Shown here: in pieces, positions 53,401-63,898 of the stretch | Position numbering within the stretch: position 1 is the stretch's first letter | Layout: every line of letters starts with the position of its first letter | Source of the DNA: Nyssa sinensis | Lineage: Eukaryota; Streptophyta; Magnoliopsida; Cornales; Nyssaceae | Reading direction: 5' to 3' | Assembly: GCA_008638375.1 (NCBI GenBank) | Contig: CM018031.1 | Span: 13,074,062 to 13,138,061 of the forward strand | Length of the DNA stretch: 64,000 bases | Made by a program: the position numbers and the translations under genes | The notes under the pieces: model-generated | The model's database searches: none | What the model was told of the DNA's origin: nothing | The model's input: the letters and a program-made list of their open reading frames with translations, nothing else

Positions 53401-56400
53401 ATTTTTCTAATTTCAACGTCATTTATTTGTTGAATAATCTTTATTTCAAAATAGATAAACTCCCATTACTAATGTATTAGTGGTTTTTGATTCTTGAAAA
53501 TTTTATTTTTTGTCGTAGTCTTGTTTATCGTAAGTTATCACAAATGAGGTTTGTTTAATCATAACTTAGAATTTATATAATTAACTCTTTAATAGTTAGT
53601 AATTAATAACAATCTAATAGCGATTGTCAATTGTCATAATAAAATCAAAAATAAAAAAGAAAACTCATTAAATGGGGGCTGTTATTGAAATATAAATAAA
53701 TAAAAATAATTTATATTTATCTAAAAAACAAATTAATTTATTGTGGATAAATTAATATATATATATATATATATCGTGTTTGCTAACAATCAAAATATAA
53801 TAACTAGGCCCTAATACGACATGATTAGTAATTATGTTAATTGTGTCTAACCTGATTTTAACCCAAATATAATTAGGCCCAACCAGCTACGGTCGTGTTA
53901 TTTTCAAGTTATGTTCAGGAGTCGTGTCAAATATTACCACCCTTAGCATCTGCTCTTTTTCTTTGTGGTGCTTCAGCACCAAAAACTCTAATGCCTCCAT
54001 AATTTTGCATTCATTGGTTAATCTTGTTGCAGGTTTCATCTTCTCTAAATTCATCATATTGTTACATCCTGAAGACTGAGGCAACTATCTTCACCTGGGT
54101 TGGGAGTCTCTCCTCATCCAGAGACCATGATCTTCTTGACAGAATGCTGGATCTGATAAATGTACATGTGCCTTTCAACCCGTAACCTTTTCTTGCTCTT
54201 TACTCTTTGTTTTGTCCACTGTTTCTTACCTAATATTGAGCATCACTTCTCTCGATGTCATTTGCAGCCAACATGGCAACCTATATTATTGAGGGAAGGC
54301 AGTGAACCTGATGTTTTCTGGAGTGCACTGGGTGGAAAGGTAGAATATCCAAGGGAAAAAGAGATTAAAGTAAACGTGGAAGATCCTCATTTGTTTACAT
54401 GTACCTTTACTGATGGTAAGCAATATACCCTTGCCTTTTATTTTTGTTTATCTTAATAGATAATGTGGTTCTGCCTTAATTCAGAAGTATTCAGCTATAA
54501 ATCGCTGTCAAATCATGTCTAATGGCGGGTTCTGGATCTTTTTGGTTCCTGGTCTGAGTTTTCCTTTCAGGTGATTTCAAGGTATATTTCAGTTACATTT
54601 TTATCGTCATTCATAATATTTGATATTTGGTTCACCTTTAAGGTATATAATACACACTTAATATACACAAAACCAAACAGACACACACACACACAGAGAT
54701 ATACATATATATATATATATAATTTAATATAGACTAACAACTAGTTTTATGGTTGAACATATTTTTTGGTTGGAACGGTTTCTTTCACCTTGTATGCACA
54801 AACTTTACTTATATTTCAGACAATTAATTGAATATTCAAGAGTATCTGGTCTAAAGATAAAATAAAACTCAGATTCAGTGATTAACTCAAATGGCAGATT
54901 TAAATTTTTAACAAAATCGAGGAAGAGTCGAGGAAAATTACAAGTCGCGCGTGCTAAAGAGTGGCTTTGAATTCTTTCCAATATCATGATGGCAATTCCT
55001 GCAGAAAAATACAGTCTTGAAGGACTTCTTAAAAATCGCATAAAAATCGCAATTTATAGAATAAGTGAAATGTAGACAGATTAAAAAGTTCATAGAGAAA
55101 TCAAAAGTTGACTCGAAGGGCTTTTTAAATCTCTGCATTTTTAAGGAAAAATATTTTTTCTAATTTCTGGGGCGTTTTCATTACAGGTGAAAGAGATATT
55201 CAACTTCTCTCAGGATGATTTGACTACTGAAGATGTGTTGGTACTGGACTGCCACTCTGAAATTTATGTTTGGATAGGACGCCATTCACATGTTGGATCA
55301 AAGCAAGAAGCCCTTACTCTTGGCCTGGTAATAACTACAAAGTGATCTTGAATTGTTTTTTTCTTGAACCCTCTGAATTTTTTTTTCTCAGGGTTGATGG
55401 GTGTCCACACTAAGAAAGGTCCAATTGTGGATTCTCAACACCAACACTAATGAGTCCATGACTGATCCAGTTTATTTAAAAAGATGAACCATTTCGTAAT
55501 GCGTAAACTGGTAATGTCAGTAGATCCAAGTACTCTATTTCAAGAGACCGTTACTCAATGTTGGTCTCCGTTAACCAAGGGTGCTGGTAGGGGTGTTAGC
55601 GTGTCATCTCTTGGCTTTAATATTTTACTCAGCCTAGATCCACAACATTTGGGTCTATCTAATATATGCGGAGGCATACATATTGGTGCTTTGGTGGGCC
55701 ATGCCACATTTAAGCATATGAACCAACACCTATATATTGTGATGTGAGATCTATAAATATCTGAAGTCTTTTGACTCTTTTATAACAGATTGTTTTTGTT
55801 TACATCAATAATCTCATTTACTTATAGTTTAGTCTCAAAATTACAGAAATTCCTTGAGAAGGACATTCTGGTTGAAGGACTTTCTTCAGAAACTCCTATA
55901 TATGTTGTTACAGAAGGATATGAGCCACCATTCTTCACTCGTTTCTTTGAATGGGATTCCTCAAAGGCAAATGTAAGTGAATAATTTCCAATACCAAAAT
56001 GAAATCCGTGGATTTAACTTCTTGTCTCCGTGATTCTTTTATAATTTTAAATTATGTTAGGTGCACAGTTAAAAATGTAAAGTCCCCCTTGTCGATACGA
56101 GACAAAATGGGTGTGGAACAAGGTTAAGAATTGCAGTATTGGTCACTGAATCGGGGAGGCACTGAAATGACTCGGTCATGGCATCTAAGACCTGAGAATC
56201 ATGAAAATAGAAATAACGGGAACAATAAAATGGGTTCATAAAATAAATGAAGTACATCTTACACATATAACATTGTCTAAAAGATAATAAGGAGCTACGA
56301 GGTAAGTTTGCTTACAACAAGTACATATGATTTCACCTGGAGCTACAAGTAGTATAGATGATTCAACAATCTAAACAAAAAAAATACCCAAATTTGTGCA

Positions 56401-59141
56401 TAATTAAATGTAGAATTCTAAAGAAAGACATGCCCTTTTTGTTCGAAGAAACAAACTCAAACAATGACTTGATGTTTTGACATGGGAAGTGAGTGAGAGA
56501 GGTTTATAGACTCGGGTGCATAGGTATAAATGTGCAAATGGTGAGAAAGTAATATAAAGAAGGATAAAAGGGGATTTGGGGGTGTGCTTTGAAGGCCAGA
56601 TCTGTGTCTCAGGATGTCTAGTGAGATGTGGCTGATCTGGCTGAGACGTCTCACAAGTTGACCCAACATTGTTAATCCCTTGTCTCGTGTGTTGATACTG
56701 TCTTGGTGGCCTGCACCCAGTTGACTTAATTTCAGCCGAGACTTTGAACCTGGTATGGGAATATGCTGTGTTCAAAATGTCTGTTGAGCTCAAAGTGTTT
56801 AGTGAAAGGAGAGAGGAAAGCATTTCAGTTTGCTAGGAAGTGGCTAGGATACCATCTTAATCATTTACGGAGTTGTGGTTATTTCAAATGACTTTATTAT
56901 AGTAATACCCATATGGTACTTGCTAAGTTTAATGGAAATTTTCATTGAACCCAAGGGTTCAAAAGGGGAAAATTCATGCTTGTGACAATTTAACTGTCGT
57001 TGAATTTGATAATTACTCTAACATGAAACCTGGAGACACACAAGCACCCAACACACACAAGACATTCCTAAGAAATATTTATGAAACTTTCCCCTACTTT
57101 TATTACACAATTTGATAGCACTGTCAGGTGTAATTAAACAATTTTAACTTGATGTCTGCCCTTGTAGATGCTTGGTAACTCATTTGAGCGGAAGCTTGCT
57201 ATTTTAAAGGGAAAAGCAAAAAACATGGAAGTAAGTGAATGGTGCGACGTTATTTACTGCAATAGGTTACACTTTTATCATGTTCAATGTGTCATTCCTT
57301 TTCCCCTTCAAATGAAGTATAAGAAGTTTTTTCTGTTTTATACTATCATACAATTGGAATGAATAGCAACAGGATATTTTTTTTGACTGATTAGGCTTTG
57401 GAGTTTACTTCTTAAACTGCTGACACTACATTAAACAACAAATGCTCCACTCAAACAATCTTTTATATTCAGGCACCTTTAAGAAGTTCATGGAAAGCAT
57501 ATTCTATGGAGTCTACCCCAGATGGTTCGAGAAGCCGATCAGTTGGTCCCAATGGGCTGGGGAGAAGTTCATCTCCTGCATCCAGTGTTTCAGGCTCAAG
57601 TTTTAAGTCTTCTGACTACCGCCGTTTTTCCAGCCCCACTCCAATTACCAAAAATCTCTTTTCAGGTTTTTCCCCTAATCTCAGTAATGCTGATATTGAT
57701 GCATCCTTCAATTTGTCTGTGAATAAACTTAAGATATTACTACTCGGCATGGCATCTGGTTTTACTGAAATTAACTATAATTGTATTTTGTTCAACAGTG
57801 TGGTTGAATGATTATTGGATCAATAATTGTTGTATATCATAGATGCATTCATAAATACTTTTATATATGCACACACATATATATTCAAGAAAGAAAACAA
57901 AAGCACCCATGAATAGGGAGATGTTGAATCTCATTTATGAGGGTCAACATAAAGGGATCTGCTGGCAGAACATTAGAAGGAATAAGATGGTTTCAACCAC
58001 CTGATAATTTGTATTCTTTTGAATTGGACACTGAATGATGGCGAAAATCCGAAAAACATTTCTGTAGAGTTATAGCTTGGGTCATCCAATTTTTCATCTA
58101 GGGAGTCAAGTAGGAATGCAAGAACCTCAAAGGCAAATTTAATAGACCACTGAATGCTTTGTCCGTTTTACATGTTCAGAGGTTGGGTGAGGTGGGGGGG
58201 AAGGGCCTTCATCCTTTACTGTCTTTGTTTGAATGCTGCATTTTCGTAGAATAGTTTATTTCTTCTGTCATTTTTCTTGTTCGTTCTTTCTTTTTGTTGT
58301 TGTTTTGACTTGACTAAGCTGTTTCTAATTTCTACTTTGTGAATGGATTATTGCTATCAAATTGTTCTGCAGCAGAATTGCCAAGCCCGTCATCTGGGGT
58401 TGTGGGTATCCTGCAGTTCGATCAAAGTGAGGCTGATGTAAACTTGCTAATCTACCCATACGAACGACTAAAAGTGGTGTCAAATGACCCAGTAACAGGC
58501 ATAAACGTAACCAAAAGAGAGGTACTTCCTTTTGTCTTTATCTGGAGAAACCTACTCGAATTGGTGTTCTAAACGAACGTTATTTGGACAACACTTGAGT
58601 AAAAATTCTAAGGTTTTAAAATTCAAAAAAATTGACATCTGGTTTCCATAACCATTTGATATTTTTAGGGACTCAAACTCAATTAACTTCAATGTTTAAT
58701 TATGTAAAAGGTTTCACTTTTTCAATTGTAATTTGACATATTTTAATAGTATAATGTTTTTTACTAGGTCCAATAATGATGTGGAAACCAAGAGTCAAAA
58801 TATAGTACCACTAGTGTCTCTTCCTATTATAACCAAATTCGTTAGCCATTGATTTTCCATGTTAACCTTTCGAAATTTCTGCCTGGAAAATATAATTTTC
58901 GTAGCATGCATCAACACTTGGGTTTTGATATATATTGGACAAAAGGCTATTACCATTTATGAAGACATCAATCTCTAGTTCAGTTTACTAATGGAAGATA
59001 TCTGCATTTTTCTGTGGTAATTTCTAGGCATATTTATCCGAACAAGAGTTCGAAAAGATATTTGGAATGTCGAAAAGGGCCTTCTATGAGCTTCCTAAAT
59101 GGAAACAGAACAAGCTTAAGGTGTCTCTTCATCTTTTCTAG
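36828..59141 (+). CDS. VLN1: Villin-1 (actin-bundling gelsolin/villin family), 22 coding exons
   Basis: It bundles F-actin; Arabidopsis VLN1 is known to be Ca-insensitive and lacks severing. Coding exons: 36828-36883, 40600-40699, 40957-41025, 41590-41826, 42262-42439, 42516-42648, 44102-44267, 44944-45094, 45250-45335, 45431-45586, 46393-46461, 50359-50427, 50513-50650, 54033-54161, 54268-54415, 54571-54581, 55187-55327, 55847-55972, 57168-57230, 57473-57665 (or 57683), 58373-58521, 59028-59141. All join in frame with GT-AG introns and give 893-899 residues; Arabidopsis VLN1 has about 909. It starts [19 protein letters not shown], followed by six gelsolin repeats (for example [44 protein letters not shown]), a Ser-rich linker (exon 20) and a C-terminal headpiece, [19 protein letters not shown], then TAG. 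No frameshift or stop was seen, so it is probably functional. The exon 20 donor is ambiguous. Introns 1, 11 and 13 are over 3 kb and full of transposons. Confidence 0.93.
37030..40470 (-). mobile_element. L1-type LINE, degenerate, in villin intron 1
   Basis: The minus strand carries decayed pieces of a plant non-LTR retrotransposon in the right order. About 40300-40430 is a [14 protein letters not shown] stretch resembling the linker before reverse transcriptase. About 39170-39200 is [11 protein letters not shown], and about 39050-39080 is LLFADDTI, the reverse transcriptase catalytic FADD box. About 37340-37420 is [12 protein letters not shown] of the zinc-finger-like zf-RVT end domain. Many stops and frameshifts are present. 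A roughly 90-bp tandem duplication sits at 39310-39475. Another insertion splits it at 37877-38399. It is antisense to villin. Confidence 0.85.
37877..38399 (-). mobile_element. Retroposon nested in the LINE, 523 bp, 15-bp target duplication
   Basis: The 15-mer cttagagaactcttc occurs exactly at 37862-37876 and again at 38400-38414, flanking the insert. The insert starts with a T-run on plus (a short A-tail on minus), so it was copied in by LINE machinery in minus orientation. Its body has an LTR-like stretch with a tatataaaggg-type box on minus and no coding frame. It could be a SINE-like or chimeric retroposon. Because it sits inside LINE sequence, it is younger than the LINE. Confidence 0.8.
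42690..43750 (-). mobile_element. 5'-truncated L1-type LINE in villin intron 6
   Basis: Only the 3' end of a LINE is present, in minus orientation. 43365-43748 holds [20 protein letters not shown] and IKFGSDRW of the post-RT region. 42916-43212 holds the zf-RVT domain ([20 protein letters not shown], then FWCTWKERN). A T-run at 42691-42701 followed by gataggtaaa is the A-tail, complementary to the common plant LINE end TACCTATC-A(n). 5' truncation is the usual outcome of target-primed reverse transcription. Reading frames are longer and cleaner than in the intron 1 copy, so this is the younger insertion. No target duplication was identified. Confidence 0.85.
44440..44520 (-). repeat. SINE-like repeat, partner at 41875-41945
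   Basis: Both stretches share cccaattgggact-gaac and cctc-aaactcctctttggg. On minus the motif ggttcaagtccc resembles a tRNA-type B box. They lie in villin introns 7 and 4. Short and diverged; class tentative. Confidence 0.45.
46719..47254 (-). mobile_element. Small LTR retroelement, about 536 bp, in villin intron 11
   Basis: Direct repeats of about 61-67 bp at 46719-46785 and 47194-47254 share aacaaccaa-tcct and agttgt. On minus, the right-hand LTR ends in TTAACA directly followed by TGGTATCAAAG, a near-consensus initiator-Met primer site. A G-rich tract (gtgaggggg on minus) lies next to the other LTR. The flanks gtata (46714-46718) and gtatc (47255-47259) agree at 4 of 5. There is no open frame of note. 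The LTRs are more diverged than in the other small elements, so this is an older insertion. Confidence 0.65.
47330..48565. repeat. Higher-order tandem repeat array in villin intron 11
   Basis: Seven occurrences of a unit starting agaaatacat(a/g)aaatgca lie at about 47357, 47410, 47596, 47786, 48000, 48188 and 48377; most spacings are 186-190 bp. The three units of 47410-47969 are repeated as a block at 48001-48560 with an offset of about 590 bp and high identity, including a 150-bp tail (ggggaagcactg ... gggttggttgcc). That is a two-level, satellite-like structure. A recurring motif is gcggataacagagcgc. No coding sense was found. Confidence 0.88.
49079..50252 (+). mobile_element. TRIM LTR retroelement, 1174 bp, in villin intron 11
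   Basis: The 5' LTR is 49079-49274 and the 3' LTR is 50065-50252, about 190 bp each and close in sequence, starting TGTTAGAGTAG. The primer site TGGTATCCGAGC begins right after the 5' LTR. A polypurine tract (aag then twelve g) sits just before the 3' LTR. A perfect 5-bp target duplication gaaat flanks it (49074-49078, 50253-50257). The 3' LTR ends in CG where the 5' LTR ends in CA. The interior is non-coding. It contains a second primer-like tggtattagagcc (49690) and a stretch homologous to the interior of the 293-bp element at 1621-1913. Confidence 0.9.
50789..50898. mobile_element. Foldback element, 110 bp, in villin intron 13
   Basis: The 28-bp arms 50789-50816 and 50871-50898 are reverse complements with four mismatches, all transitions. 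The middle contains gtacaac-gt-gttgtac, another small palindrome. It is probably a MITE remnant. It lies about 140 bp after villin exon 13. Confidence 0.65.
51436..52324. mobile_element. hAT-like non-autonomous element, 889 bp, in villin intron 13
   Basis: A perfect 8-bp target duplication gtcaagac flanks it (51428-51435 and 52325-52332), the length made by hAT transposases. The ends are inverted: tagtgtagttaaaggcg at the left, and gcctttgacaacactg at the right, whose complement starts CAGTGTTGTCAAAGGC. Subterminal AAGGCG / GCGCC motifs cluster near both ends, as hAT transposase sites do. There is no transposase frame. Confidence 0.87.
52989..53237 (+). mobile_element. Very small LTR retroelement (SMART type), 249 bp, in villin intron 13
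   Basis: The LTRs are 52989-53060 and 53165-53237, 72-73 bp, both starting TGTTAGAGAATATAATAATA and ending TTTAACA. The interior is 104 bp, with taacatcagact (a degraded primer site) directly after the 5' LTR and aaggaggcg directly before the 3' LTR. A perfect 5-bp target duplication aatac lies at 52984-52988 and 53238-53242. It has no coding capacity. It is among the shortest complete LTR elements one could expect. Confidence 0.9.
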
Positions 59142-61272
59142 GGCATTTTTATATTGGGATTGAAACAGGTACAACTGTATTAAGCTAACAAACTCCTTTG
59201 TTGTCAAAGACTATCCGATCTTTCTTCTCGGTTATCACTGTCATGGCTGGGCATTTGGAACCCAAATCCAGCCTTGTTGAATGCTTCATCTCACCTAGTC
59301 CATTTTGGAAGTTTGATTTGTTATCTTTTTACACTTTCAATTTCATCAAAGAATGAATACACTCCAGATTTTCTGTTTTTAATTACTTTGCTCTACTGAT
59401 TAGTCAAGAAAATTATTAACAGACTCTCTGTAGCATTATTTTCAATCATCTTGGGTTGACGGCTCTGCTGAGATAGTTGATCTGGCTGCCAAACAAGTCT
59501 TTATTTGTTTTCCCCTAATTTTTATGTTGAATATTTTATGTTGAGTATTTTTCCCCTGAAAGGACTTTCAAAAGTATAGCTATTCAAATGGGCGTGCACA
59601 TGTTTGAAAAACACAGGTTAGAACACCCATTTGGCTATGTTTTCGTTTTTACAGTTTTTCTTTTCTTTTTCAGTTTTTATTTTGTGTTTTTGAGAATATA
59701 AAAAAATGAGAATTTTAAAAATGTGTTTTGCGTTTTTTTAAATAATTTTATAATGAATTTGATTTTTTGAAAATAGAAAAAATATATATTATTAGTGGTG
59801 TCTTAAAAATGGGTCATTTTTTTAAAAATAAATTTTAAAACAGTTCTAGAAAATGCTACACCAAGGCAAAGCCTCTATTAATTTGGAAAGACAAAGGAAG
59901 AGTCTACGGTAGAAGACACAGCTGCAGGTCTCTAATGAATTTTTTACATAACCTACTGTGTTTTGGGGCGACTTAACTTGATCCAAGTCATTTTCAACTG
60001 ATTTTTCAAATTCATGTTATTTTTAAAATTGCATTGTGAATTTAATAGTAATTTCTTAACAATATTATATTTTTAAGACGTGAGTTTTCAAACTAATAAG
60101 AATTTGATAAGACTCTTAAATTTTTGTTAGTTTGAACGAAGATTTGGACTGACTTATTCTTATTTATTCGCATCTTGAAAGTACAATTTTATTAAGAAAT
60201 TGTTTTTAAAATTGTATTTTTAAGATGTGATTTTAAAAATATAAATTTAAAAAATAAATTAAAAATGACGTGTTAATTTAAATAATAAAAAATTCACGTG
60301 AGATTGGTAAAAAATTCAGTCCTGCCACGAGTTCCGTGAAAAACAGACTGGTTTTGCAAAGAATATCTGAGAAATTATATATTGTTTTGTAGTGTGTATC
60401 GGACAATGTGCGTGTGTAGTAGGTGGATCATTAGCTTCGATGAACATGTTGAGTATTTGCACATATAGAGATAGATATAGATATGTTTAAGTATATATGA
60501 CATTTAAAAATATACAAACAATTTTTGCCAATATATATATACACACACAGCAACAGTTGGAGAGAAGTATAGTCATTAGGAATATGTTAGATTTTGCATA
60601 CACATTTTTTTTTCTCTAAATGTCATTACCCTCTTGTATCCATAATGCTGGAATTTCCAAATTTATGTTTATTCTGGTTATATTTCTTTGTGCTGTTGGA
60701 GTCGGTCACTTTAGTGTCTTATTTTTTTATTTTGATTTTACTTTTTTTTCCCTTTTAAATTTACGTAAGAATAGTTTTTTTATTCAATAAATCTGATATA
60801 TCACGTGACAATATATCTTTCTAATAGTACTCTATTATATATATTTTGTCTCACTTAAAAATAAATAAATCATATCACACATGATAGAATGTCATTAGAA
60901 AGTTCAAGAACACATTGTTATGACAATATATTCTAGTTATATTACAAAAATAGAGTGTTGTAAAACATTATTCTTTTCTTAATAAAGGAAACACGATCAT
61001 CCAAGATTGTGCAGACGTGGCTTTGATCTAAATGCTTATTAGATAATCCTAATTTTCATTATTAAAGGAAACACGATCATCCAAGATTGTCCAGACAAAA
61101 GTATTATTTTATTAAATATTAATTATTACTAGTCACTGAAAATGAACTAGTGGGCCGTAAAGAGTTATCTACCATTCAACGTAATATGACAAGCTATAAT
61201 ATCTAGCCATCTTCCCTCTTCTTCCAGCACCAACCATCTCTCTCTCTCTCTCTCTCTCTCTCTGGGGCAGCA
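59142..61272. other. Villin 3' flank and AMT1 upstream region
   Basis: 59142 to about 59500 is the villin 3' UTR and flank; no clear poly(A) signal stands out. 59630-60300 is AT-rich with imperfect inverted repeats. MITE-like gatagaatgtcatt is near 60885. A 34-bp direct repeat (aaaggaaacacgatcatcca...) occurs at 60983-61016 and 61063-61096, 80 bp apart. A (CT)n tract at 61236-61263 lies just before the AMT1 start codon. Confidence 0.5.
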
Positions 61273-62390
61273 ATGGATGTCTCATGGGAAACCAGTGTCA
61301 CAGATTCAATAAACACCATTTACCTTCTCTTTTCAGCTTACCTAGTCTTTGTAATGCAGCTTGGCTTTGCCATGCTCTGTGCAGGCTCAGTCCGGGCCAA
61401 GAACGCTATGAACATAATGCTCTCCAACGTTGTTGATGCCGTCGTTGGCAGCATCTCGTACTACCTCTTCGGCTTTGCTTTTGCCTTTGGCAACGGCTCG
61501 AATTCAAACCCATTAATCGGCAGGCAGTTTTTTGCTCTCAAAGACATCCCTAGCAGCTCTTAAGATTGAGGGCCCAAGGGTGGGCCGGTTTGATGCATTT
61601 GGTAAGCCCATGACAATGCGAGGCCACAATGCAACCCTAGTGGTGCTTGGGACATTTTTGTTATGGTTTGGGTTCAACCCAGGCTCATTCGATAAAATCC
61701 TTGTGGCACAGCCCAACACGGCGGATCAAGGTAACTGGACTGGAGTGGGCCGAACGGCAGTCACAACCACACTGGCTGGATCAACTGCTGGAATTGTAAC
61801 CCTATTCGGTCGTCGGTTGTTAGTGGGCCATTGGGATGCTTTAGATGTTTGTAACGGGCTGCTTGGTGGATTTGTTGCGATCACATCGGGTTGCTCGGTG
61901 GTGGAGCCATGGGCTGCCATTGTTTGCGGGTTCTTTGCAGCTTGGGTCTTGATTGGGCTCAATATCTTGGCGCTAAAATTGAAATACAACGATCCATTGG
62001 AGGCAGCCCCAATTGGATGGCGGATGTGGAGCTTGGGGTTTATATTTTTACTGGCTTGTTTGCGAAAGAAGAATTTGTTATTCAAGCCTATGACTCGGGA
62101 GTGAGTGGGGTGGTGCGACCCTATGGGCTCTTGTTGGGTGGGGGTTGGGGTCGGATTGGAGCCCAAATGATTGAGCTTTTGGTGATTGTGGGCTGGGTTA
62201 GTGTGACAATGGGGCCTCTTTCTTATGCACTTGAAAAGCTTAAAATTTTGAGGATATCTGTTGATGAGGAAATTGCAGGGCTTGATATCTCCAGCCATGG
62301 AGGCTACGCCTACACTGCTCATGCAGAGGACAGTGGACACCCCTCCTCGCTTTTACGGCGAGTACATGCGGATGCAAAATCAGTAGTGAT
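61273..62390 (+). pseudogene. AMT1: AMT1-type ammonium transporter pseudogene
   Basis: AMT1 proteins import ammonium across the plasma membrane, have 11 membrane helices and are usually intronless in plants. The start [20 protein letters not shown] and [20 protein letters not shown] is well kept, up to ALKDIPSSS near 61560. The sequence then jumps to [15 protein letters not shown], skipping about 75-85 codons that hold several helices and the family signature. The frame also changes at the junction. Further damage: loss of two residues in [10 protein letters not shown], and frameshifts after NDPLEAA (near 62010) and before [13 protein letters not shown] (near 62040). The C-terminal part (GWVSVTMGPLSYALEKLKIL) is readable to about 62390 but has no proper stop and runs into a (CT)n tract. 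Not functional; a related working copy probably exists elsewhere. Confidence 0.92.
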
Positions 62391-62400
62391 TCAATGGCCA

Positions 62401-62404
<4 letters not shown>

Positions 62405-62437
<33 letters not shown>

Positions 62438-62545
62438 AGAATTTAATCACAAAAATCATCAAAAAAATTTATTTTTACAACTCTTTGAACCATCACTGCC
62501 AGCGCACTAAAAAATGTTGTTTCACCACCTTCAACCCGCTATGTG

Positions 62546-62594
<49 letters not shown>
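62405..62594. repeat. Cluster of microsatellites: (CT)n, (AT)n, (GA)n
   Basis: (CT)n at 62405-62436, (AT)n at 62545-62566 and (GA)n at 62565-62594. The last two are directly joined. The AMT1 remnant decays into the first tract. Confidence 0.95.
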
Positions 62595-62595
<1 letters not shown>

Positions 62596-62735
62596 AAGAA
62601 GTAGACCTAGCATATAATAACATTTAATATGAACAATTCAGGGATCAATACCACGTTGAAGCCGTAAAATAAAGAGTAGGAATTTACAGCTTTAAAGGTC
62701 CTATGCAGAAATTATTTACAACAATATGCAGACAG

Positions 62736-63898
62736 TTACTTAATCCCATACCTTACTTGAGAATTATAGGGAACAAACACAGGATCTGGAACAATGAGAG
62801 GCAACTTTTCTATGTACTTGAATAGTCTCTGTAAGTTCTCTCTCAAGATTATTGATAAATCAACAATTTCATTCTTGTCAGTGTAGATCCAAAGGTCACC
62901 TGAGTTTACTCGTCTGAGGCTACCCCGACAAAAGGGGCACGACTGAGATCGCCCACGCCTGAAGCAAACACCAAACAACACTCACATCAACAGGTCCAAC
63001 TAAATGTTTAAAAAGGTAAATGACATTGCCCAATATTGGTCCTGTCAATCAAGGGTGCAGGGAGGGTTGGACTGCTATTTGTACTAACCCCCTGTCGCAT
63101 GTCCTAACTGGGTATTATTTATATATATAAACTGTCCACAGTTGTGAAACTGACAATGGAATTTCAGATTCTTCAGCCATGTATTATACTTAAAAGACTG
63201 CTTGGACATAATCAAATGTAATGGTCACATTGTCAGATAATGAACTCATCGATCCAGTTTAGTAATGTTAAAAAAGAATTAGATGAAAGGGATCCACAGA
63301 GAACCTAGTTCACAACCCACTTGTCGTTAAAGAGCAAAGGTGCTTCTCTATATATTGTACATTTCAGAATTCTTTCTTGTATGTTAAATGCAATTTAAAT
63401 AATTTTTGGGGTGAAAAAAAGATTACAAGATGAAAGATTGGTCCCAATAGGCATCAAAATAAGGCTAGCTAGTGGCCCCAAAGTTATCAACGTGTGACAA
63501 ATGTACTGCAACTAGGGTGGACTCAAACTTCTTACAGATTTATGAGAGAGATTGTGCATGTATCCAACAGACACCCCCTATCACTGGGTATAGGAGGGAC
63601 CAATAATAGGTAATATCCTTTATTAAAGAAGATAATTTCAGAAAAGCAAAACAAAGAGCTTACCAATCCCGATAACACTTTAAGCACAATGAATGACTGC
63701 AATTAGGCAAGACAACCTTGCTGTTCCTTTCCATGCAAATCCCACATTCTTCTTCTCTCTCTATATCTATTTCAGAGAGTTTTCCCTTATCCAAATTATC
63801 CTTTCTTGAGTACCTCAGTGAACAAACCTCTTTCTGTTTTCTATCATCTAAATCTGTTATCCCGCTTTGAAGTTGCAATAAGGAAGGAAATATCACGG
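62736..63898 (-). CDS. AIRP2: AIRP2-like RING E3 ubiquitin ligase, last two exons (5' part off the right edge)
   Basis: Exon 63664-63898 follows an AG acceptor and encodes VIFPSLLQLQSGITDLDDRK, a charged linker, and the first RING half: ECGICMERN, then LPNCSHSLCLKCYRD. It ends at a GT donor that splits the Trp codon. The last exon (62736-62958) continues RGRSQSCPFCRGSL with the final zinc pair, then SGDLWIYTDKNE and a tail DPVFVPYNSQVR followed by four extra residues and TAA. All seven Cys and one His of a C3HC4 RING are present, so an E2-binding domain is likely functional. It matches the same family as the N-terminal exons at 135-3075, but the order and strand show two separate genes. The first exons lie beyond base 64000. 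Confidence 0.9.

Noticed and set aside
57684..57811. Extension of villin exon 20 to the stop at 57811
   Set aside because: The reading frame stays open, but continuing would lose the headpiece. A phase-1 donor at 57665 or 57683 joins in frame to exon 21.
61726..62340. 204-codon open frame on minus
   Set aside because: It lies opposite the AMT1 pseudogene. Its composition is a mirror of the GC-richer coding strand and it has no recognisable domain.
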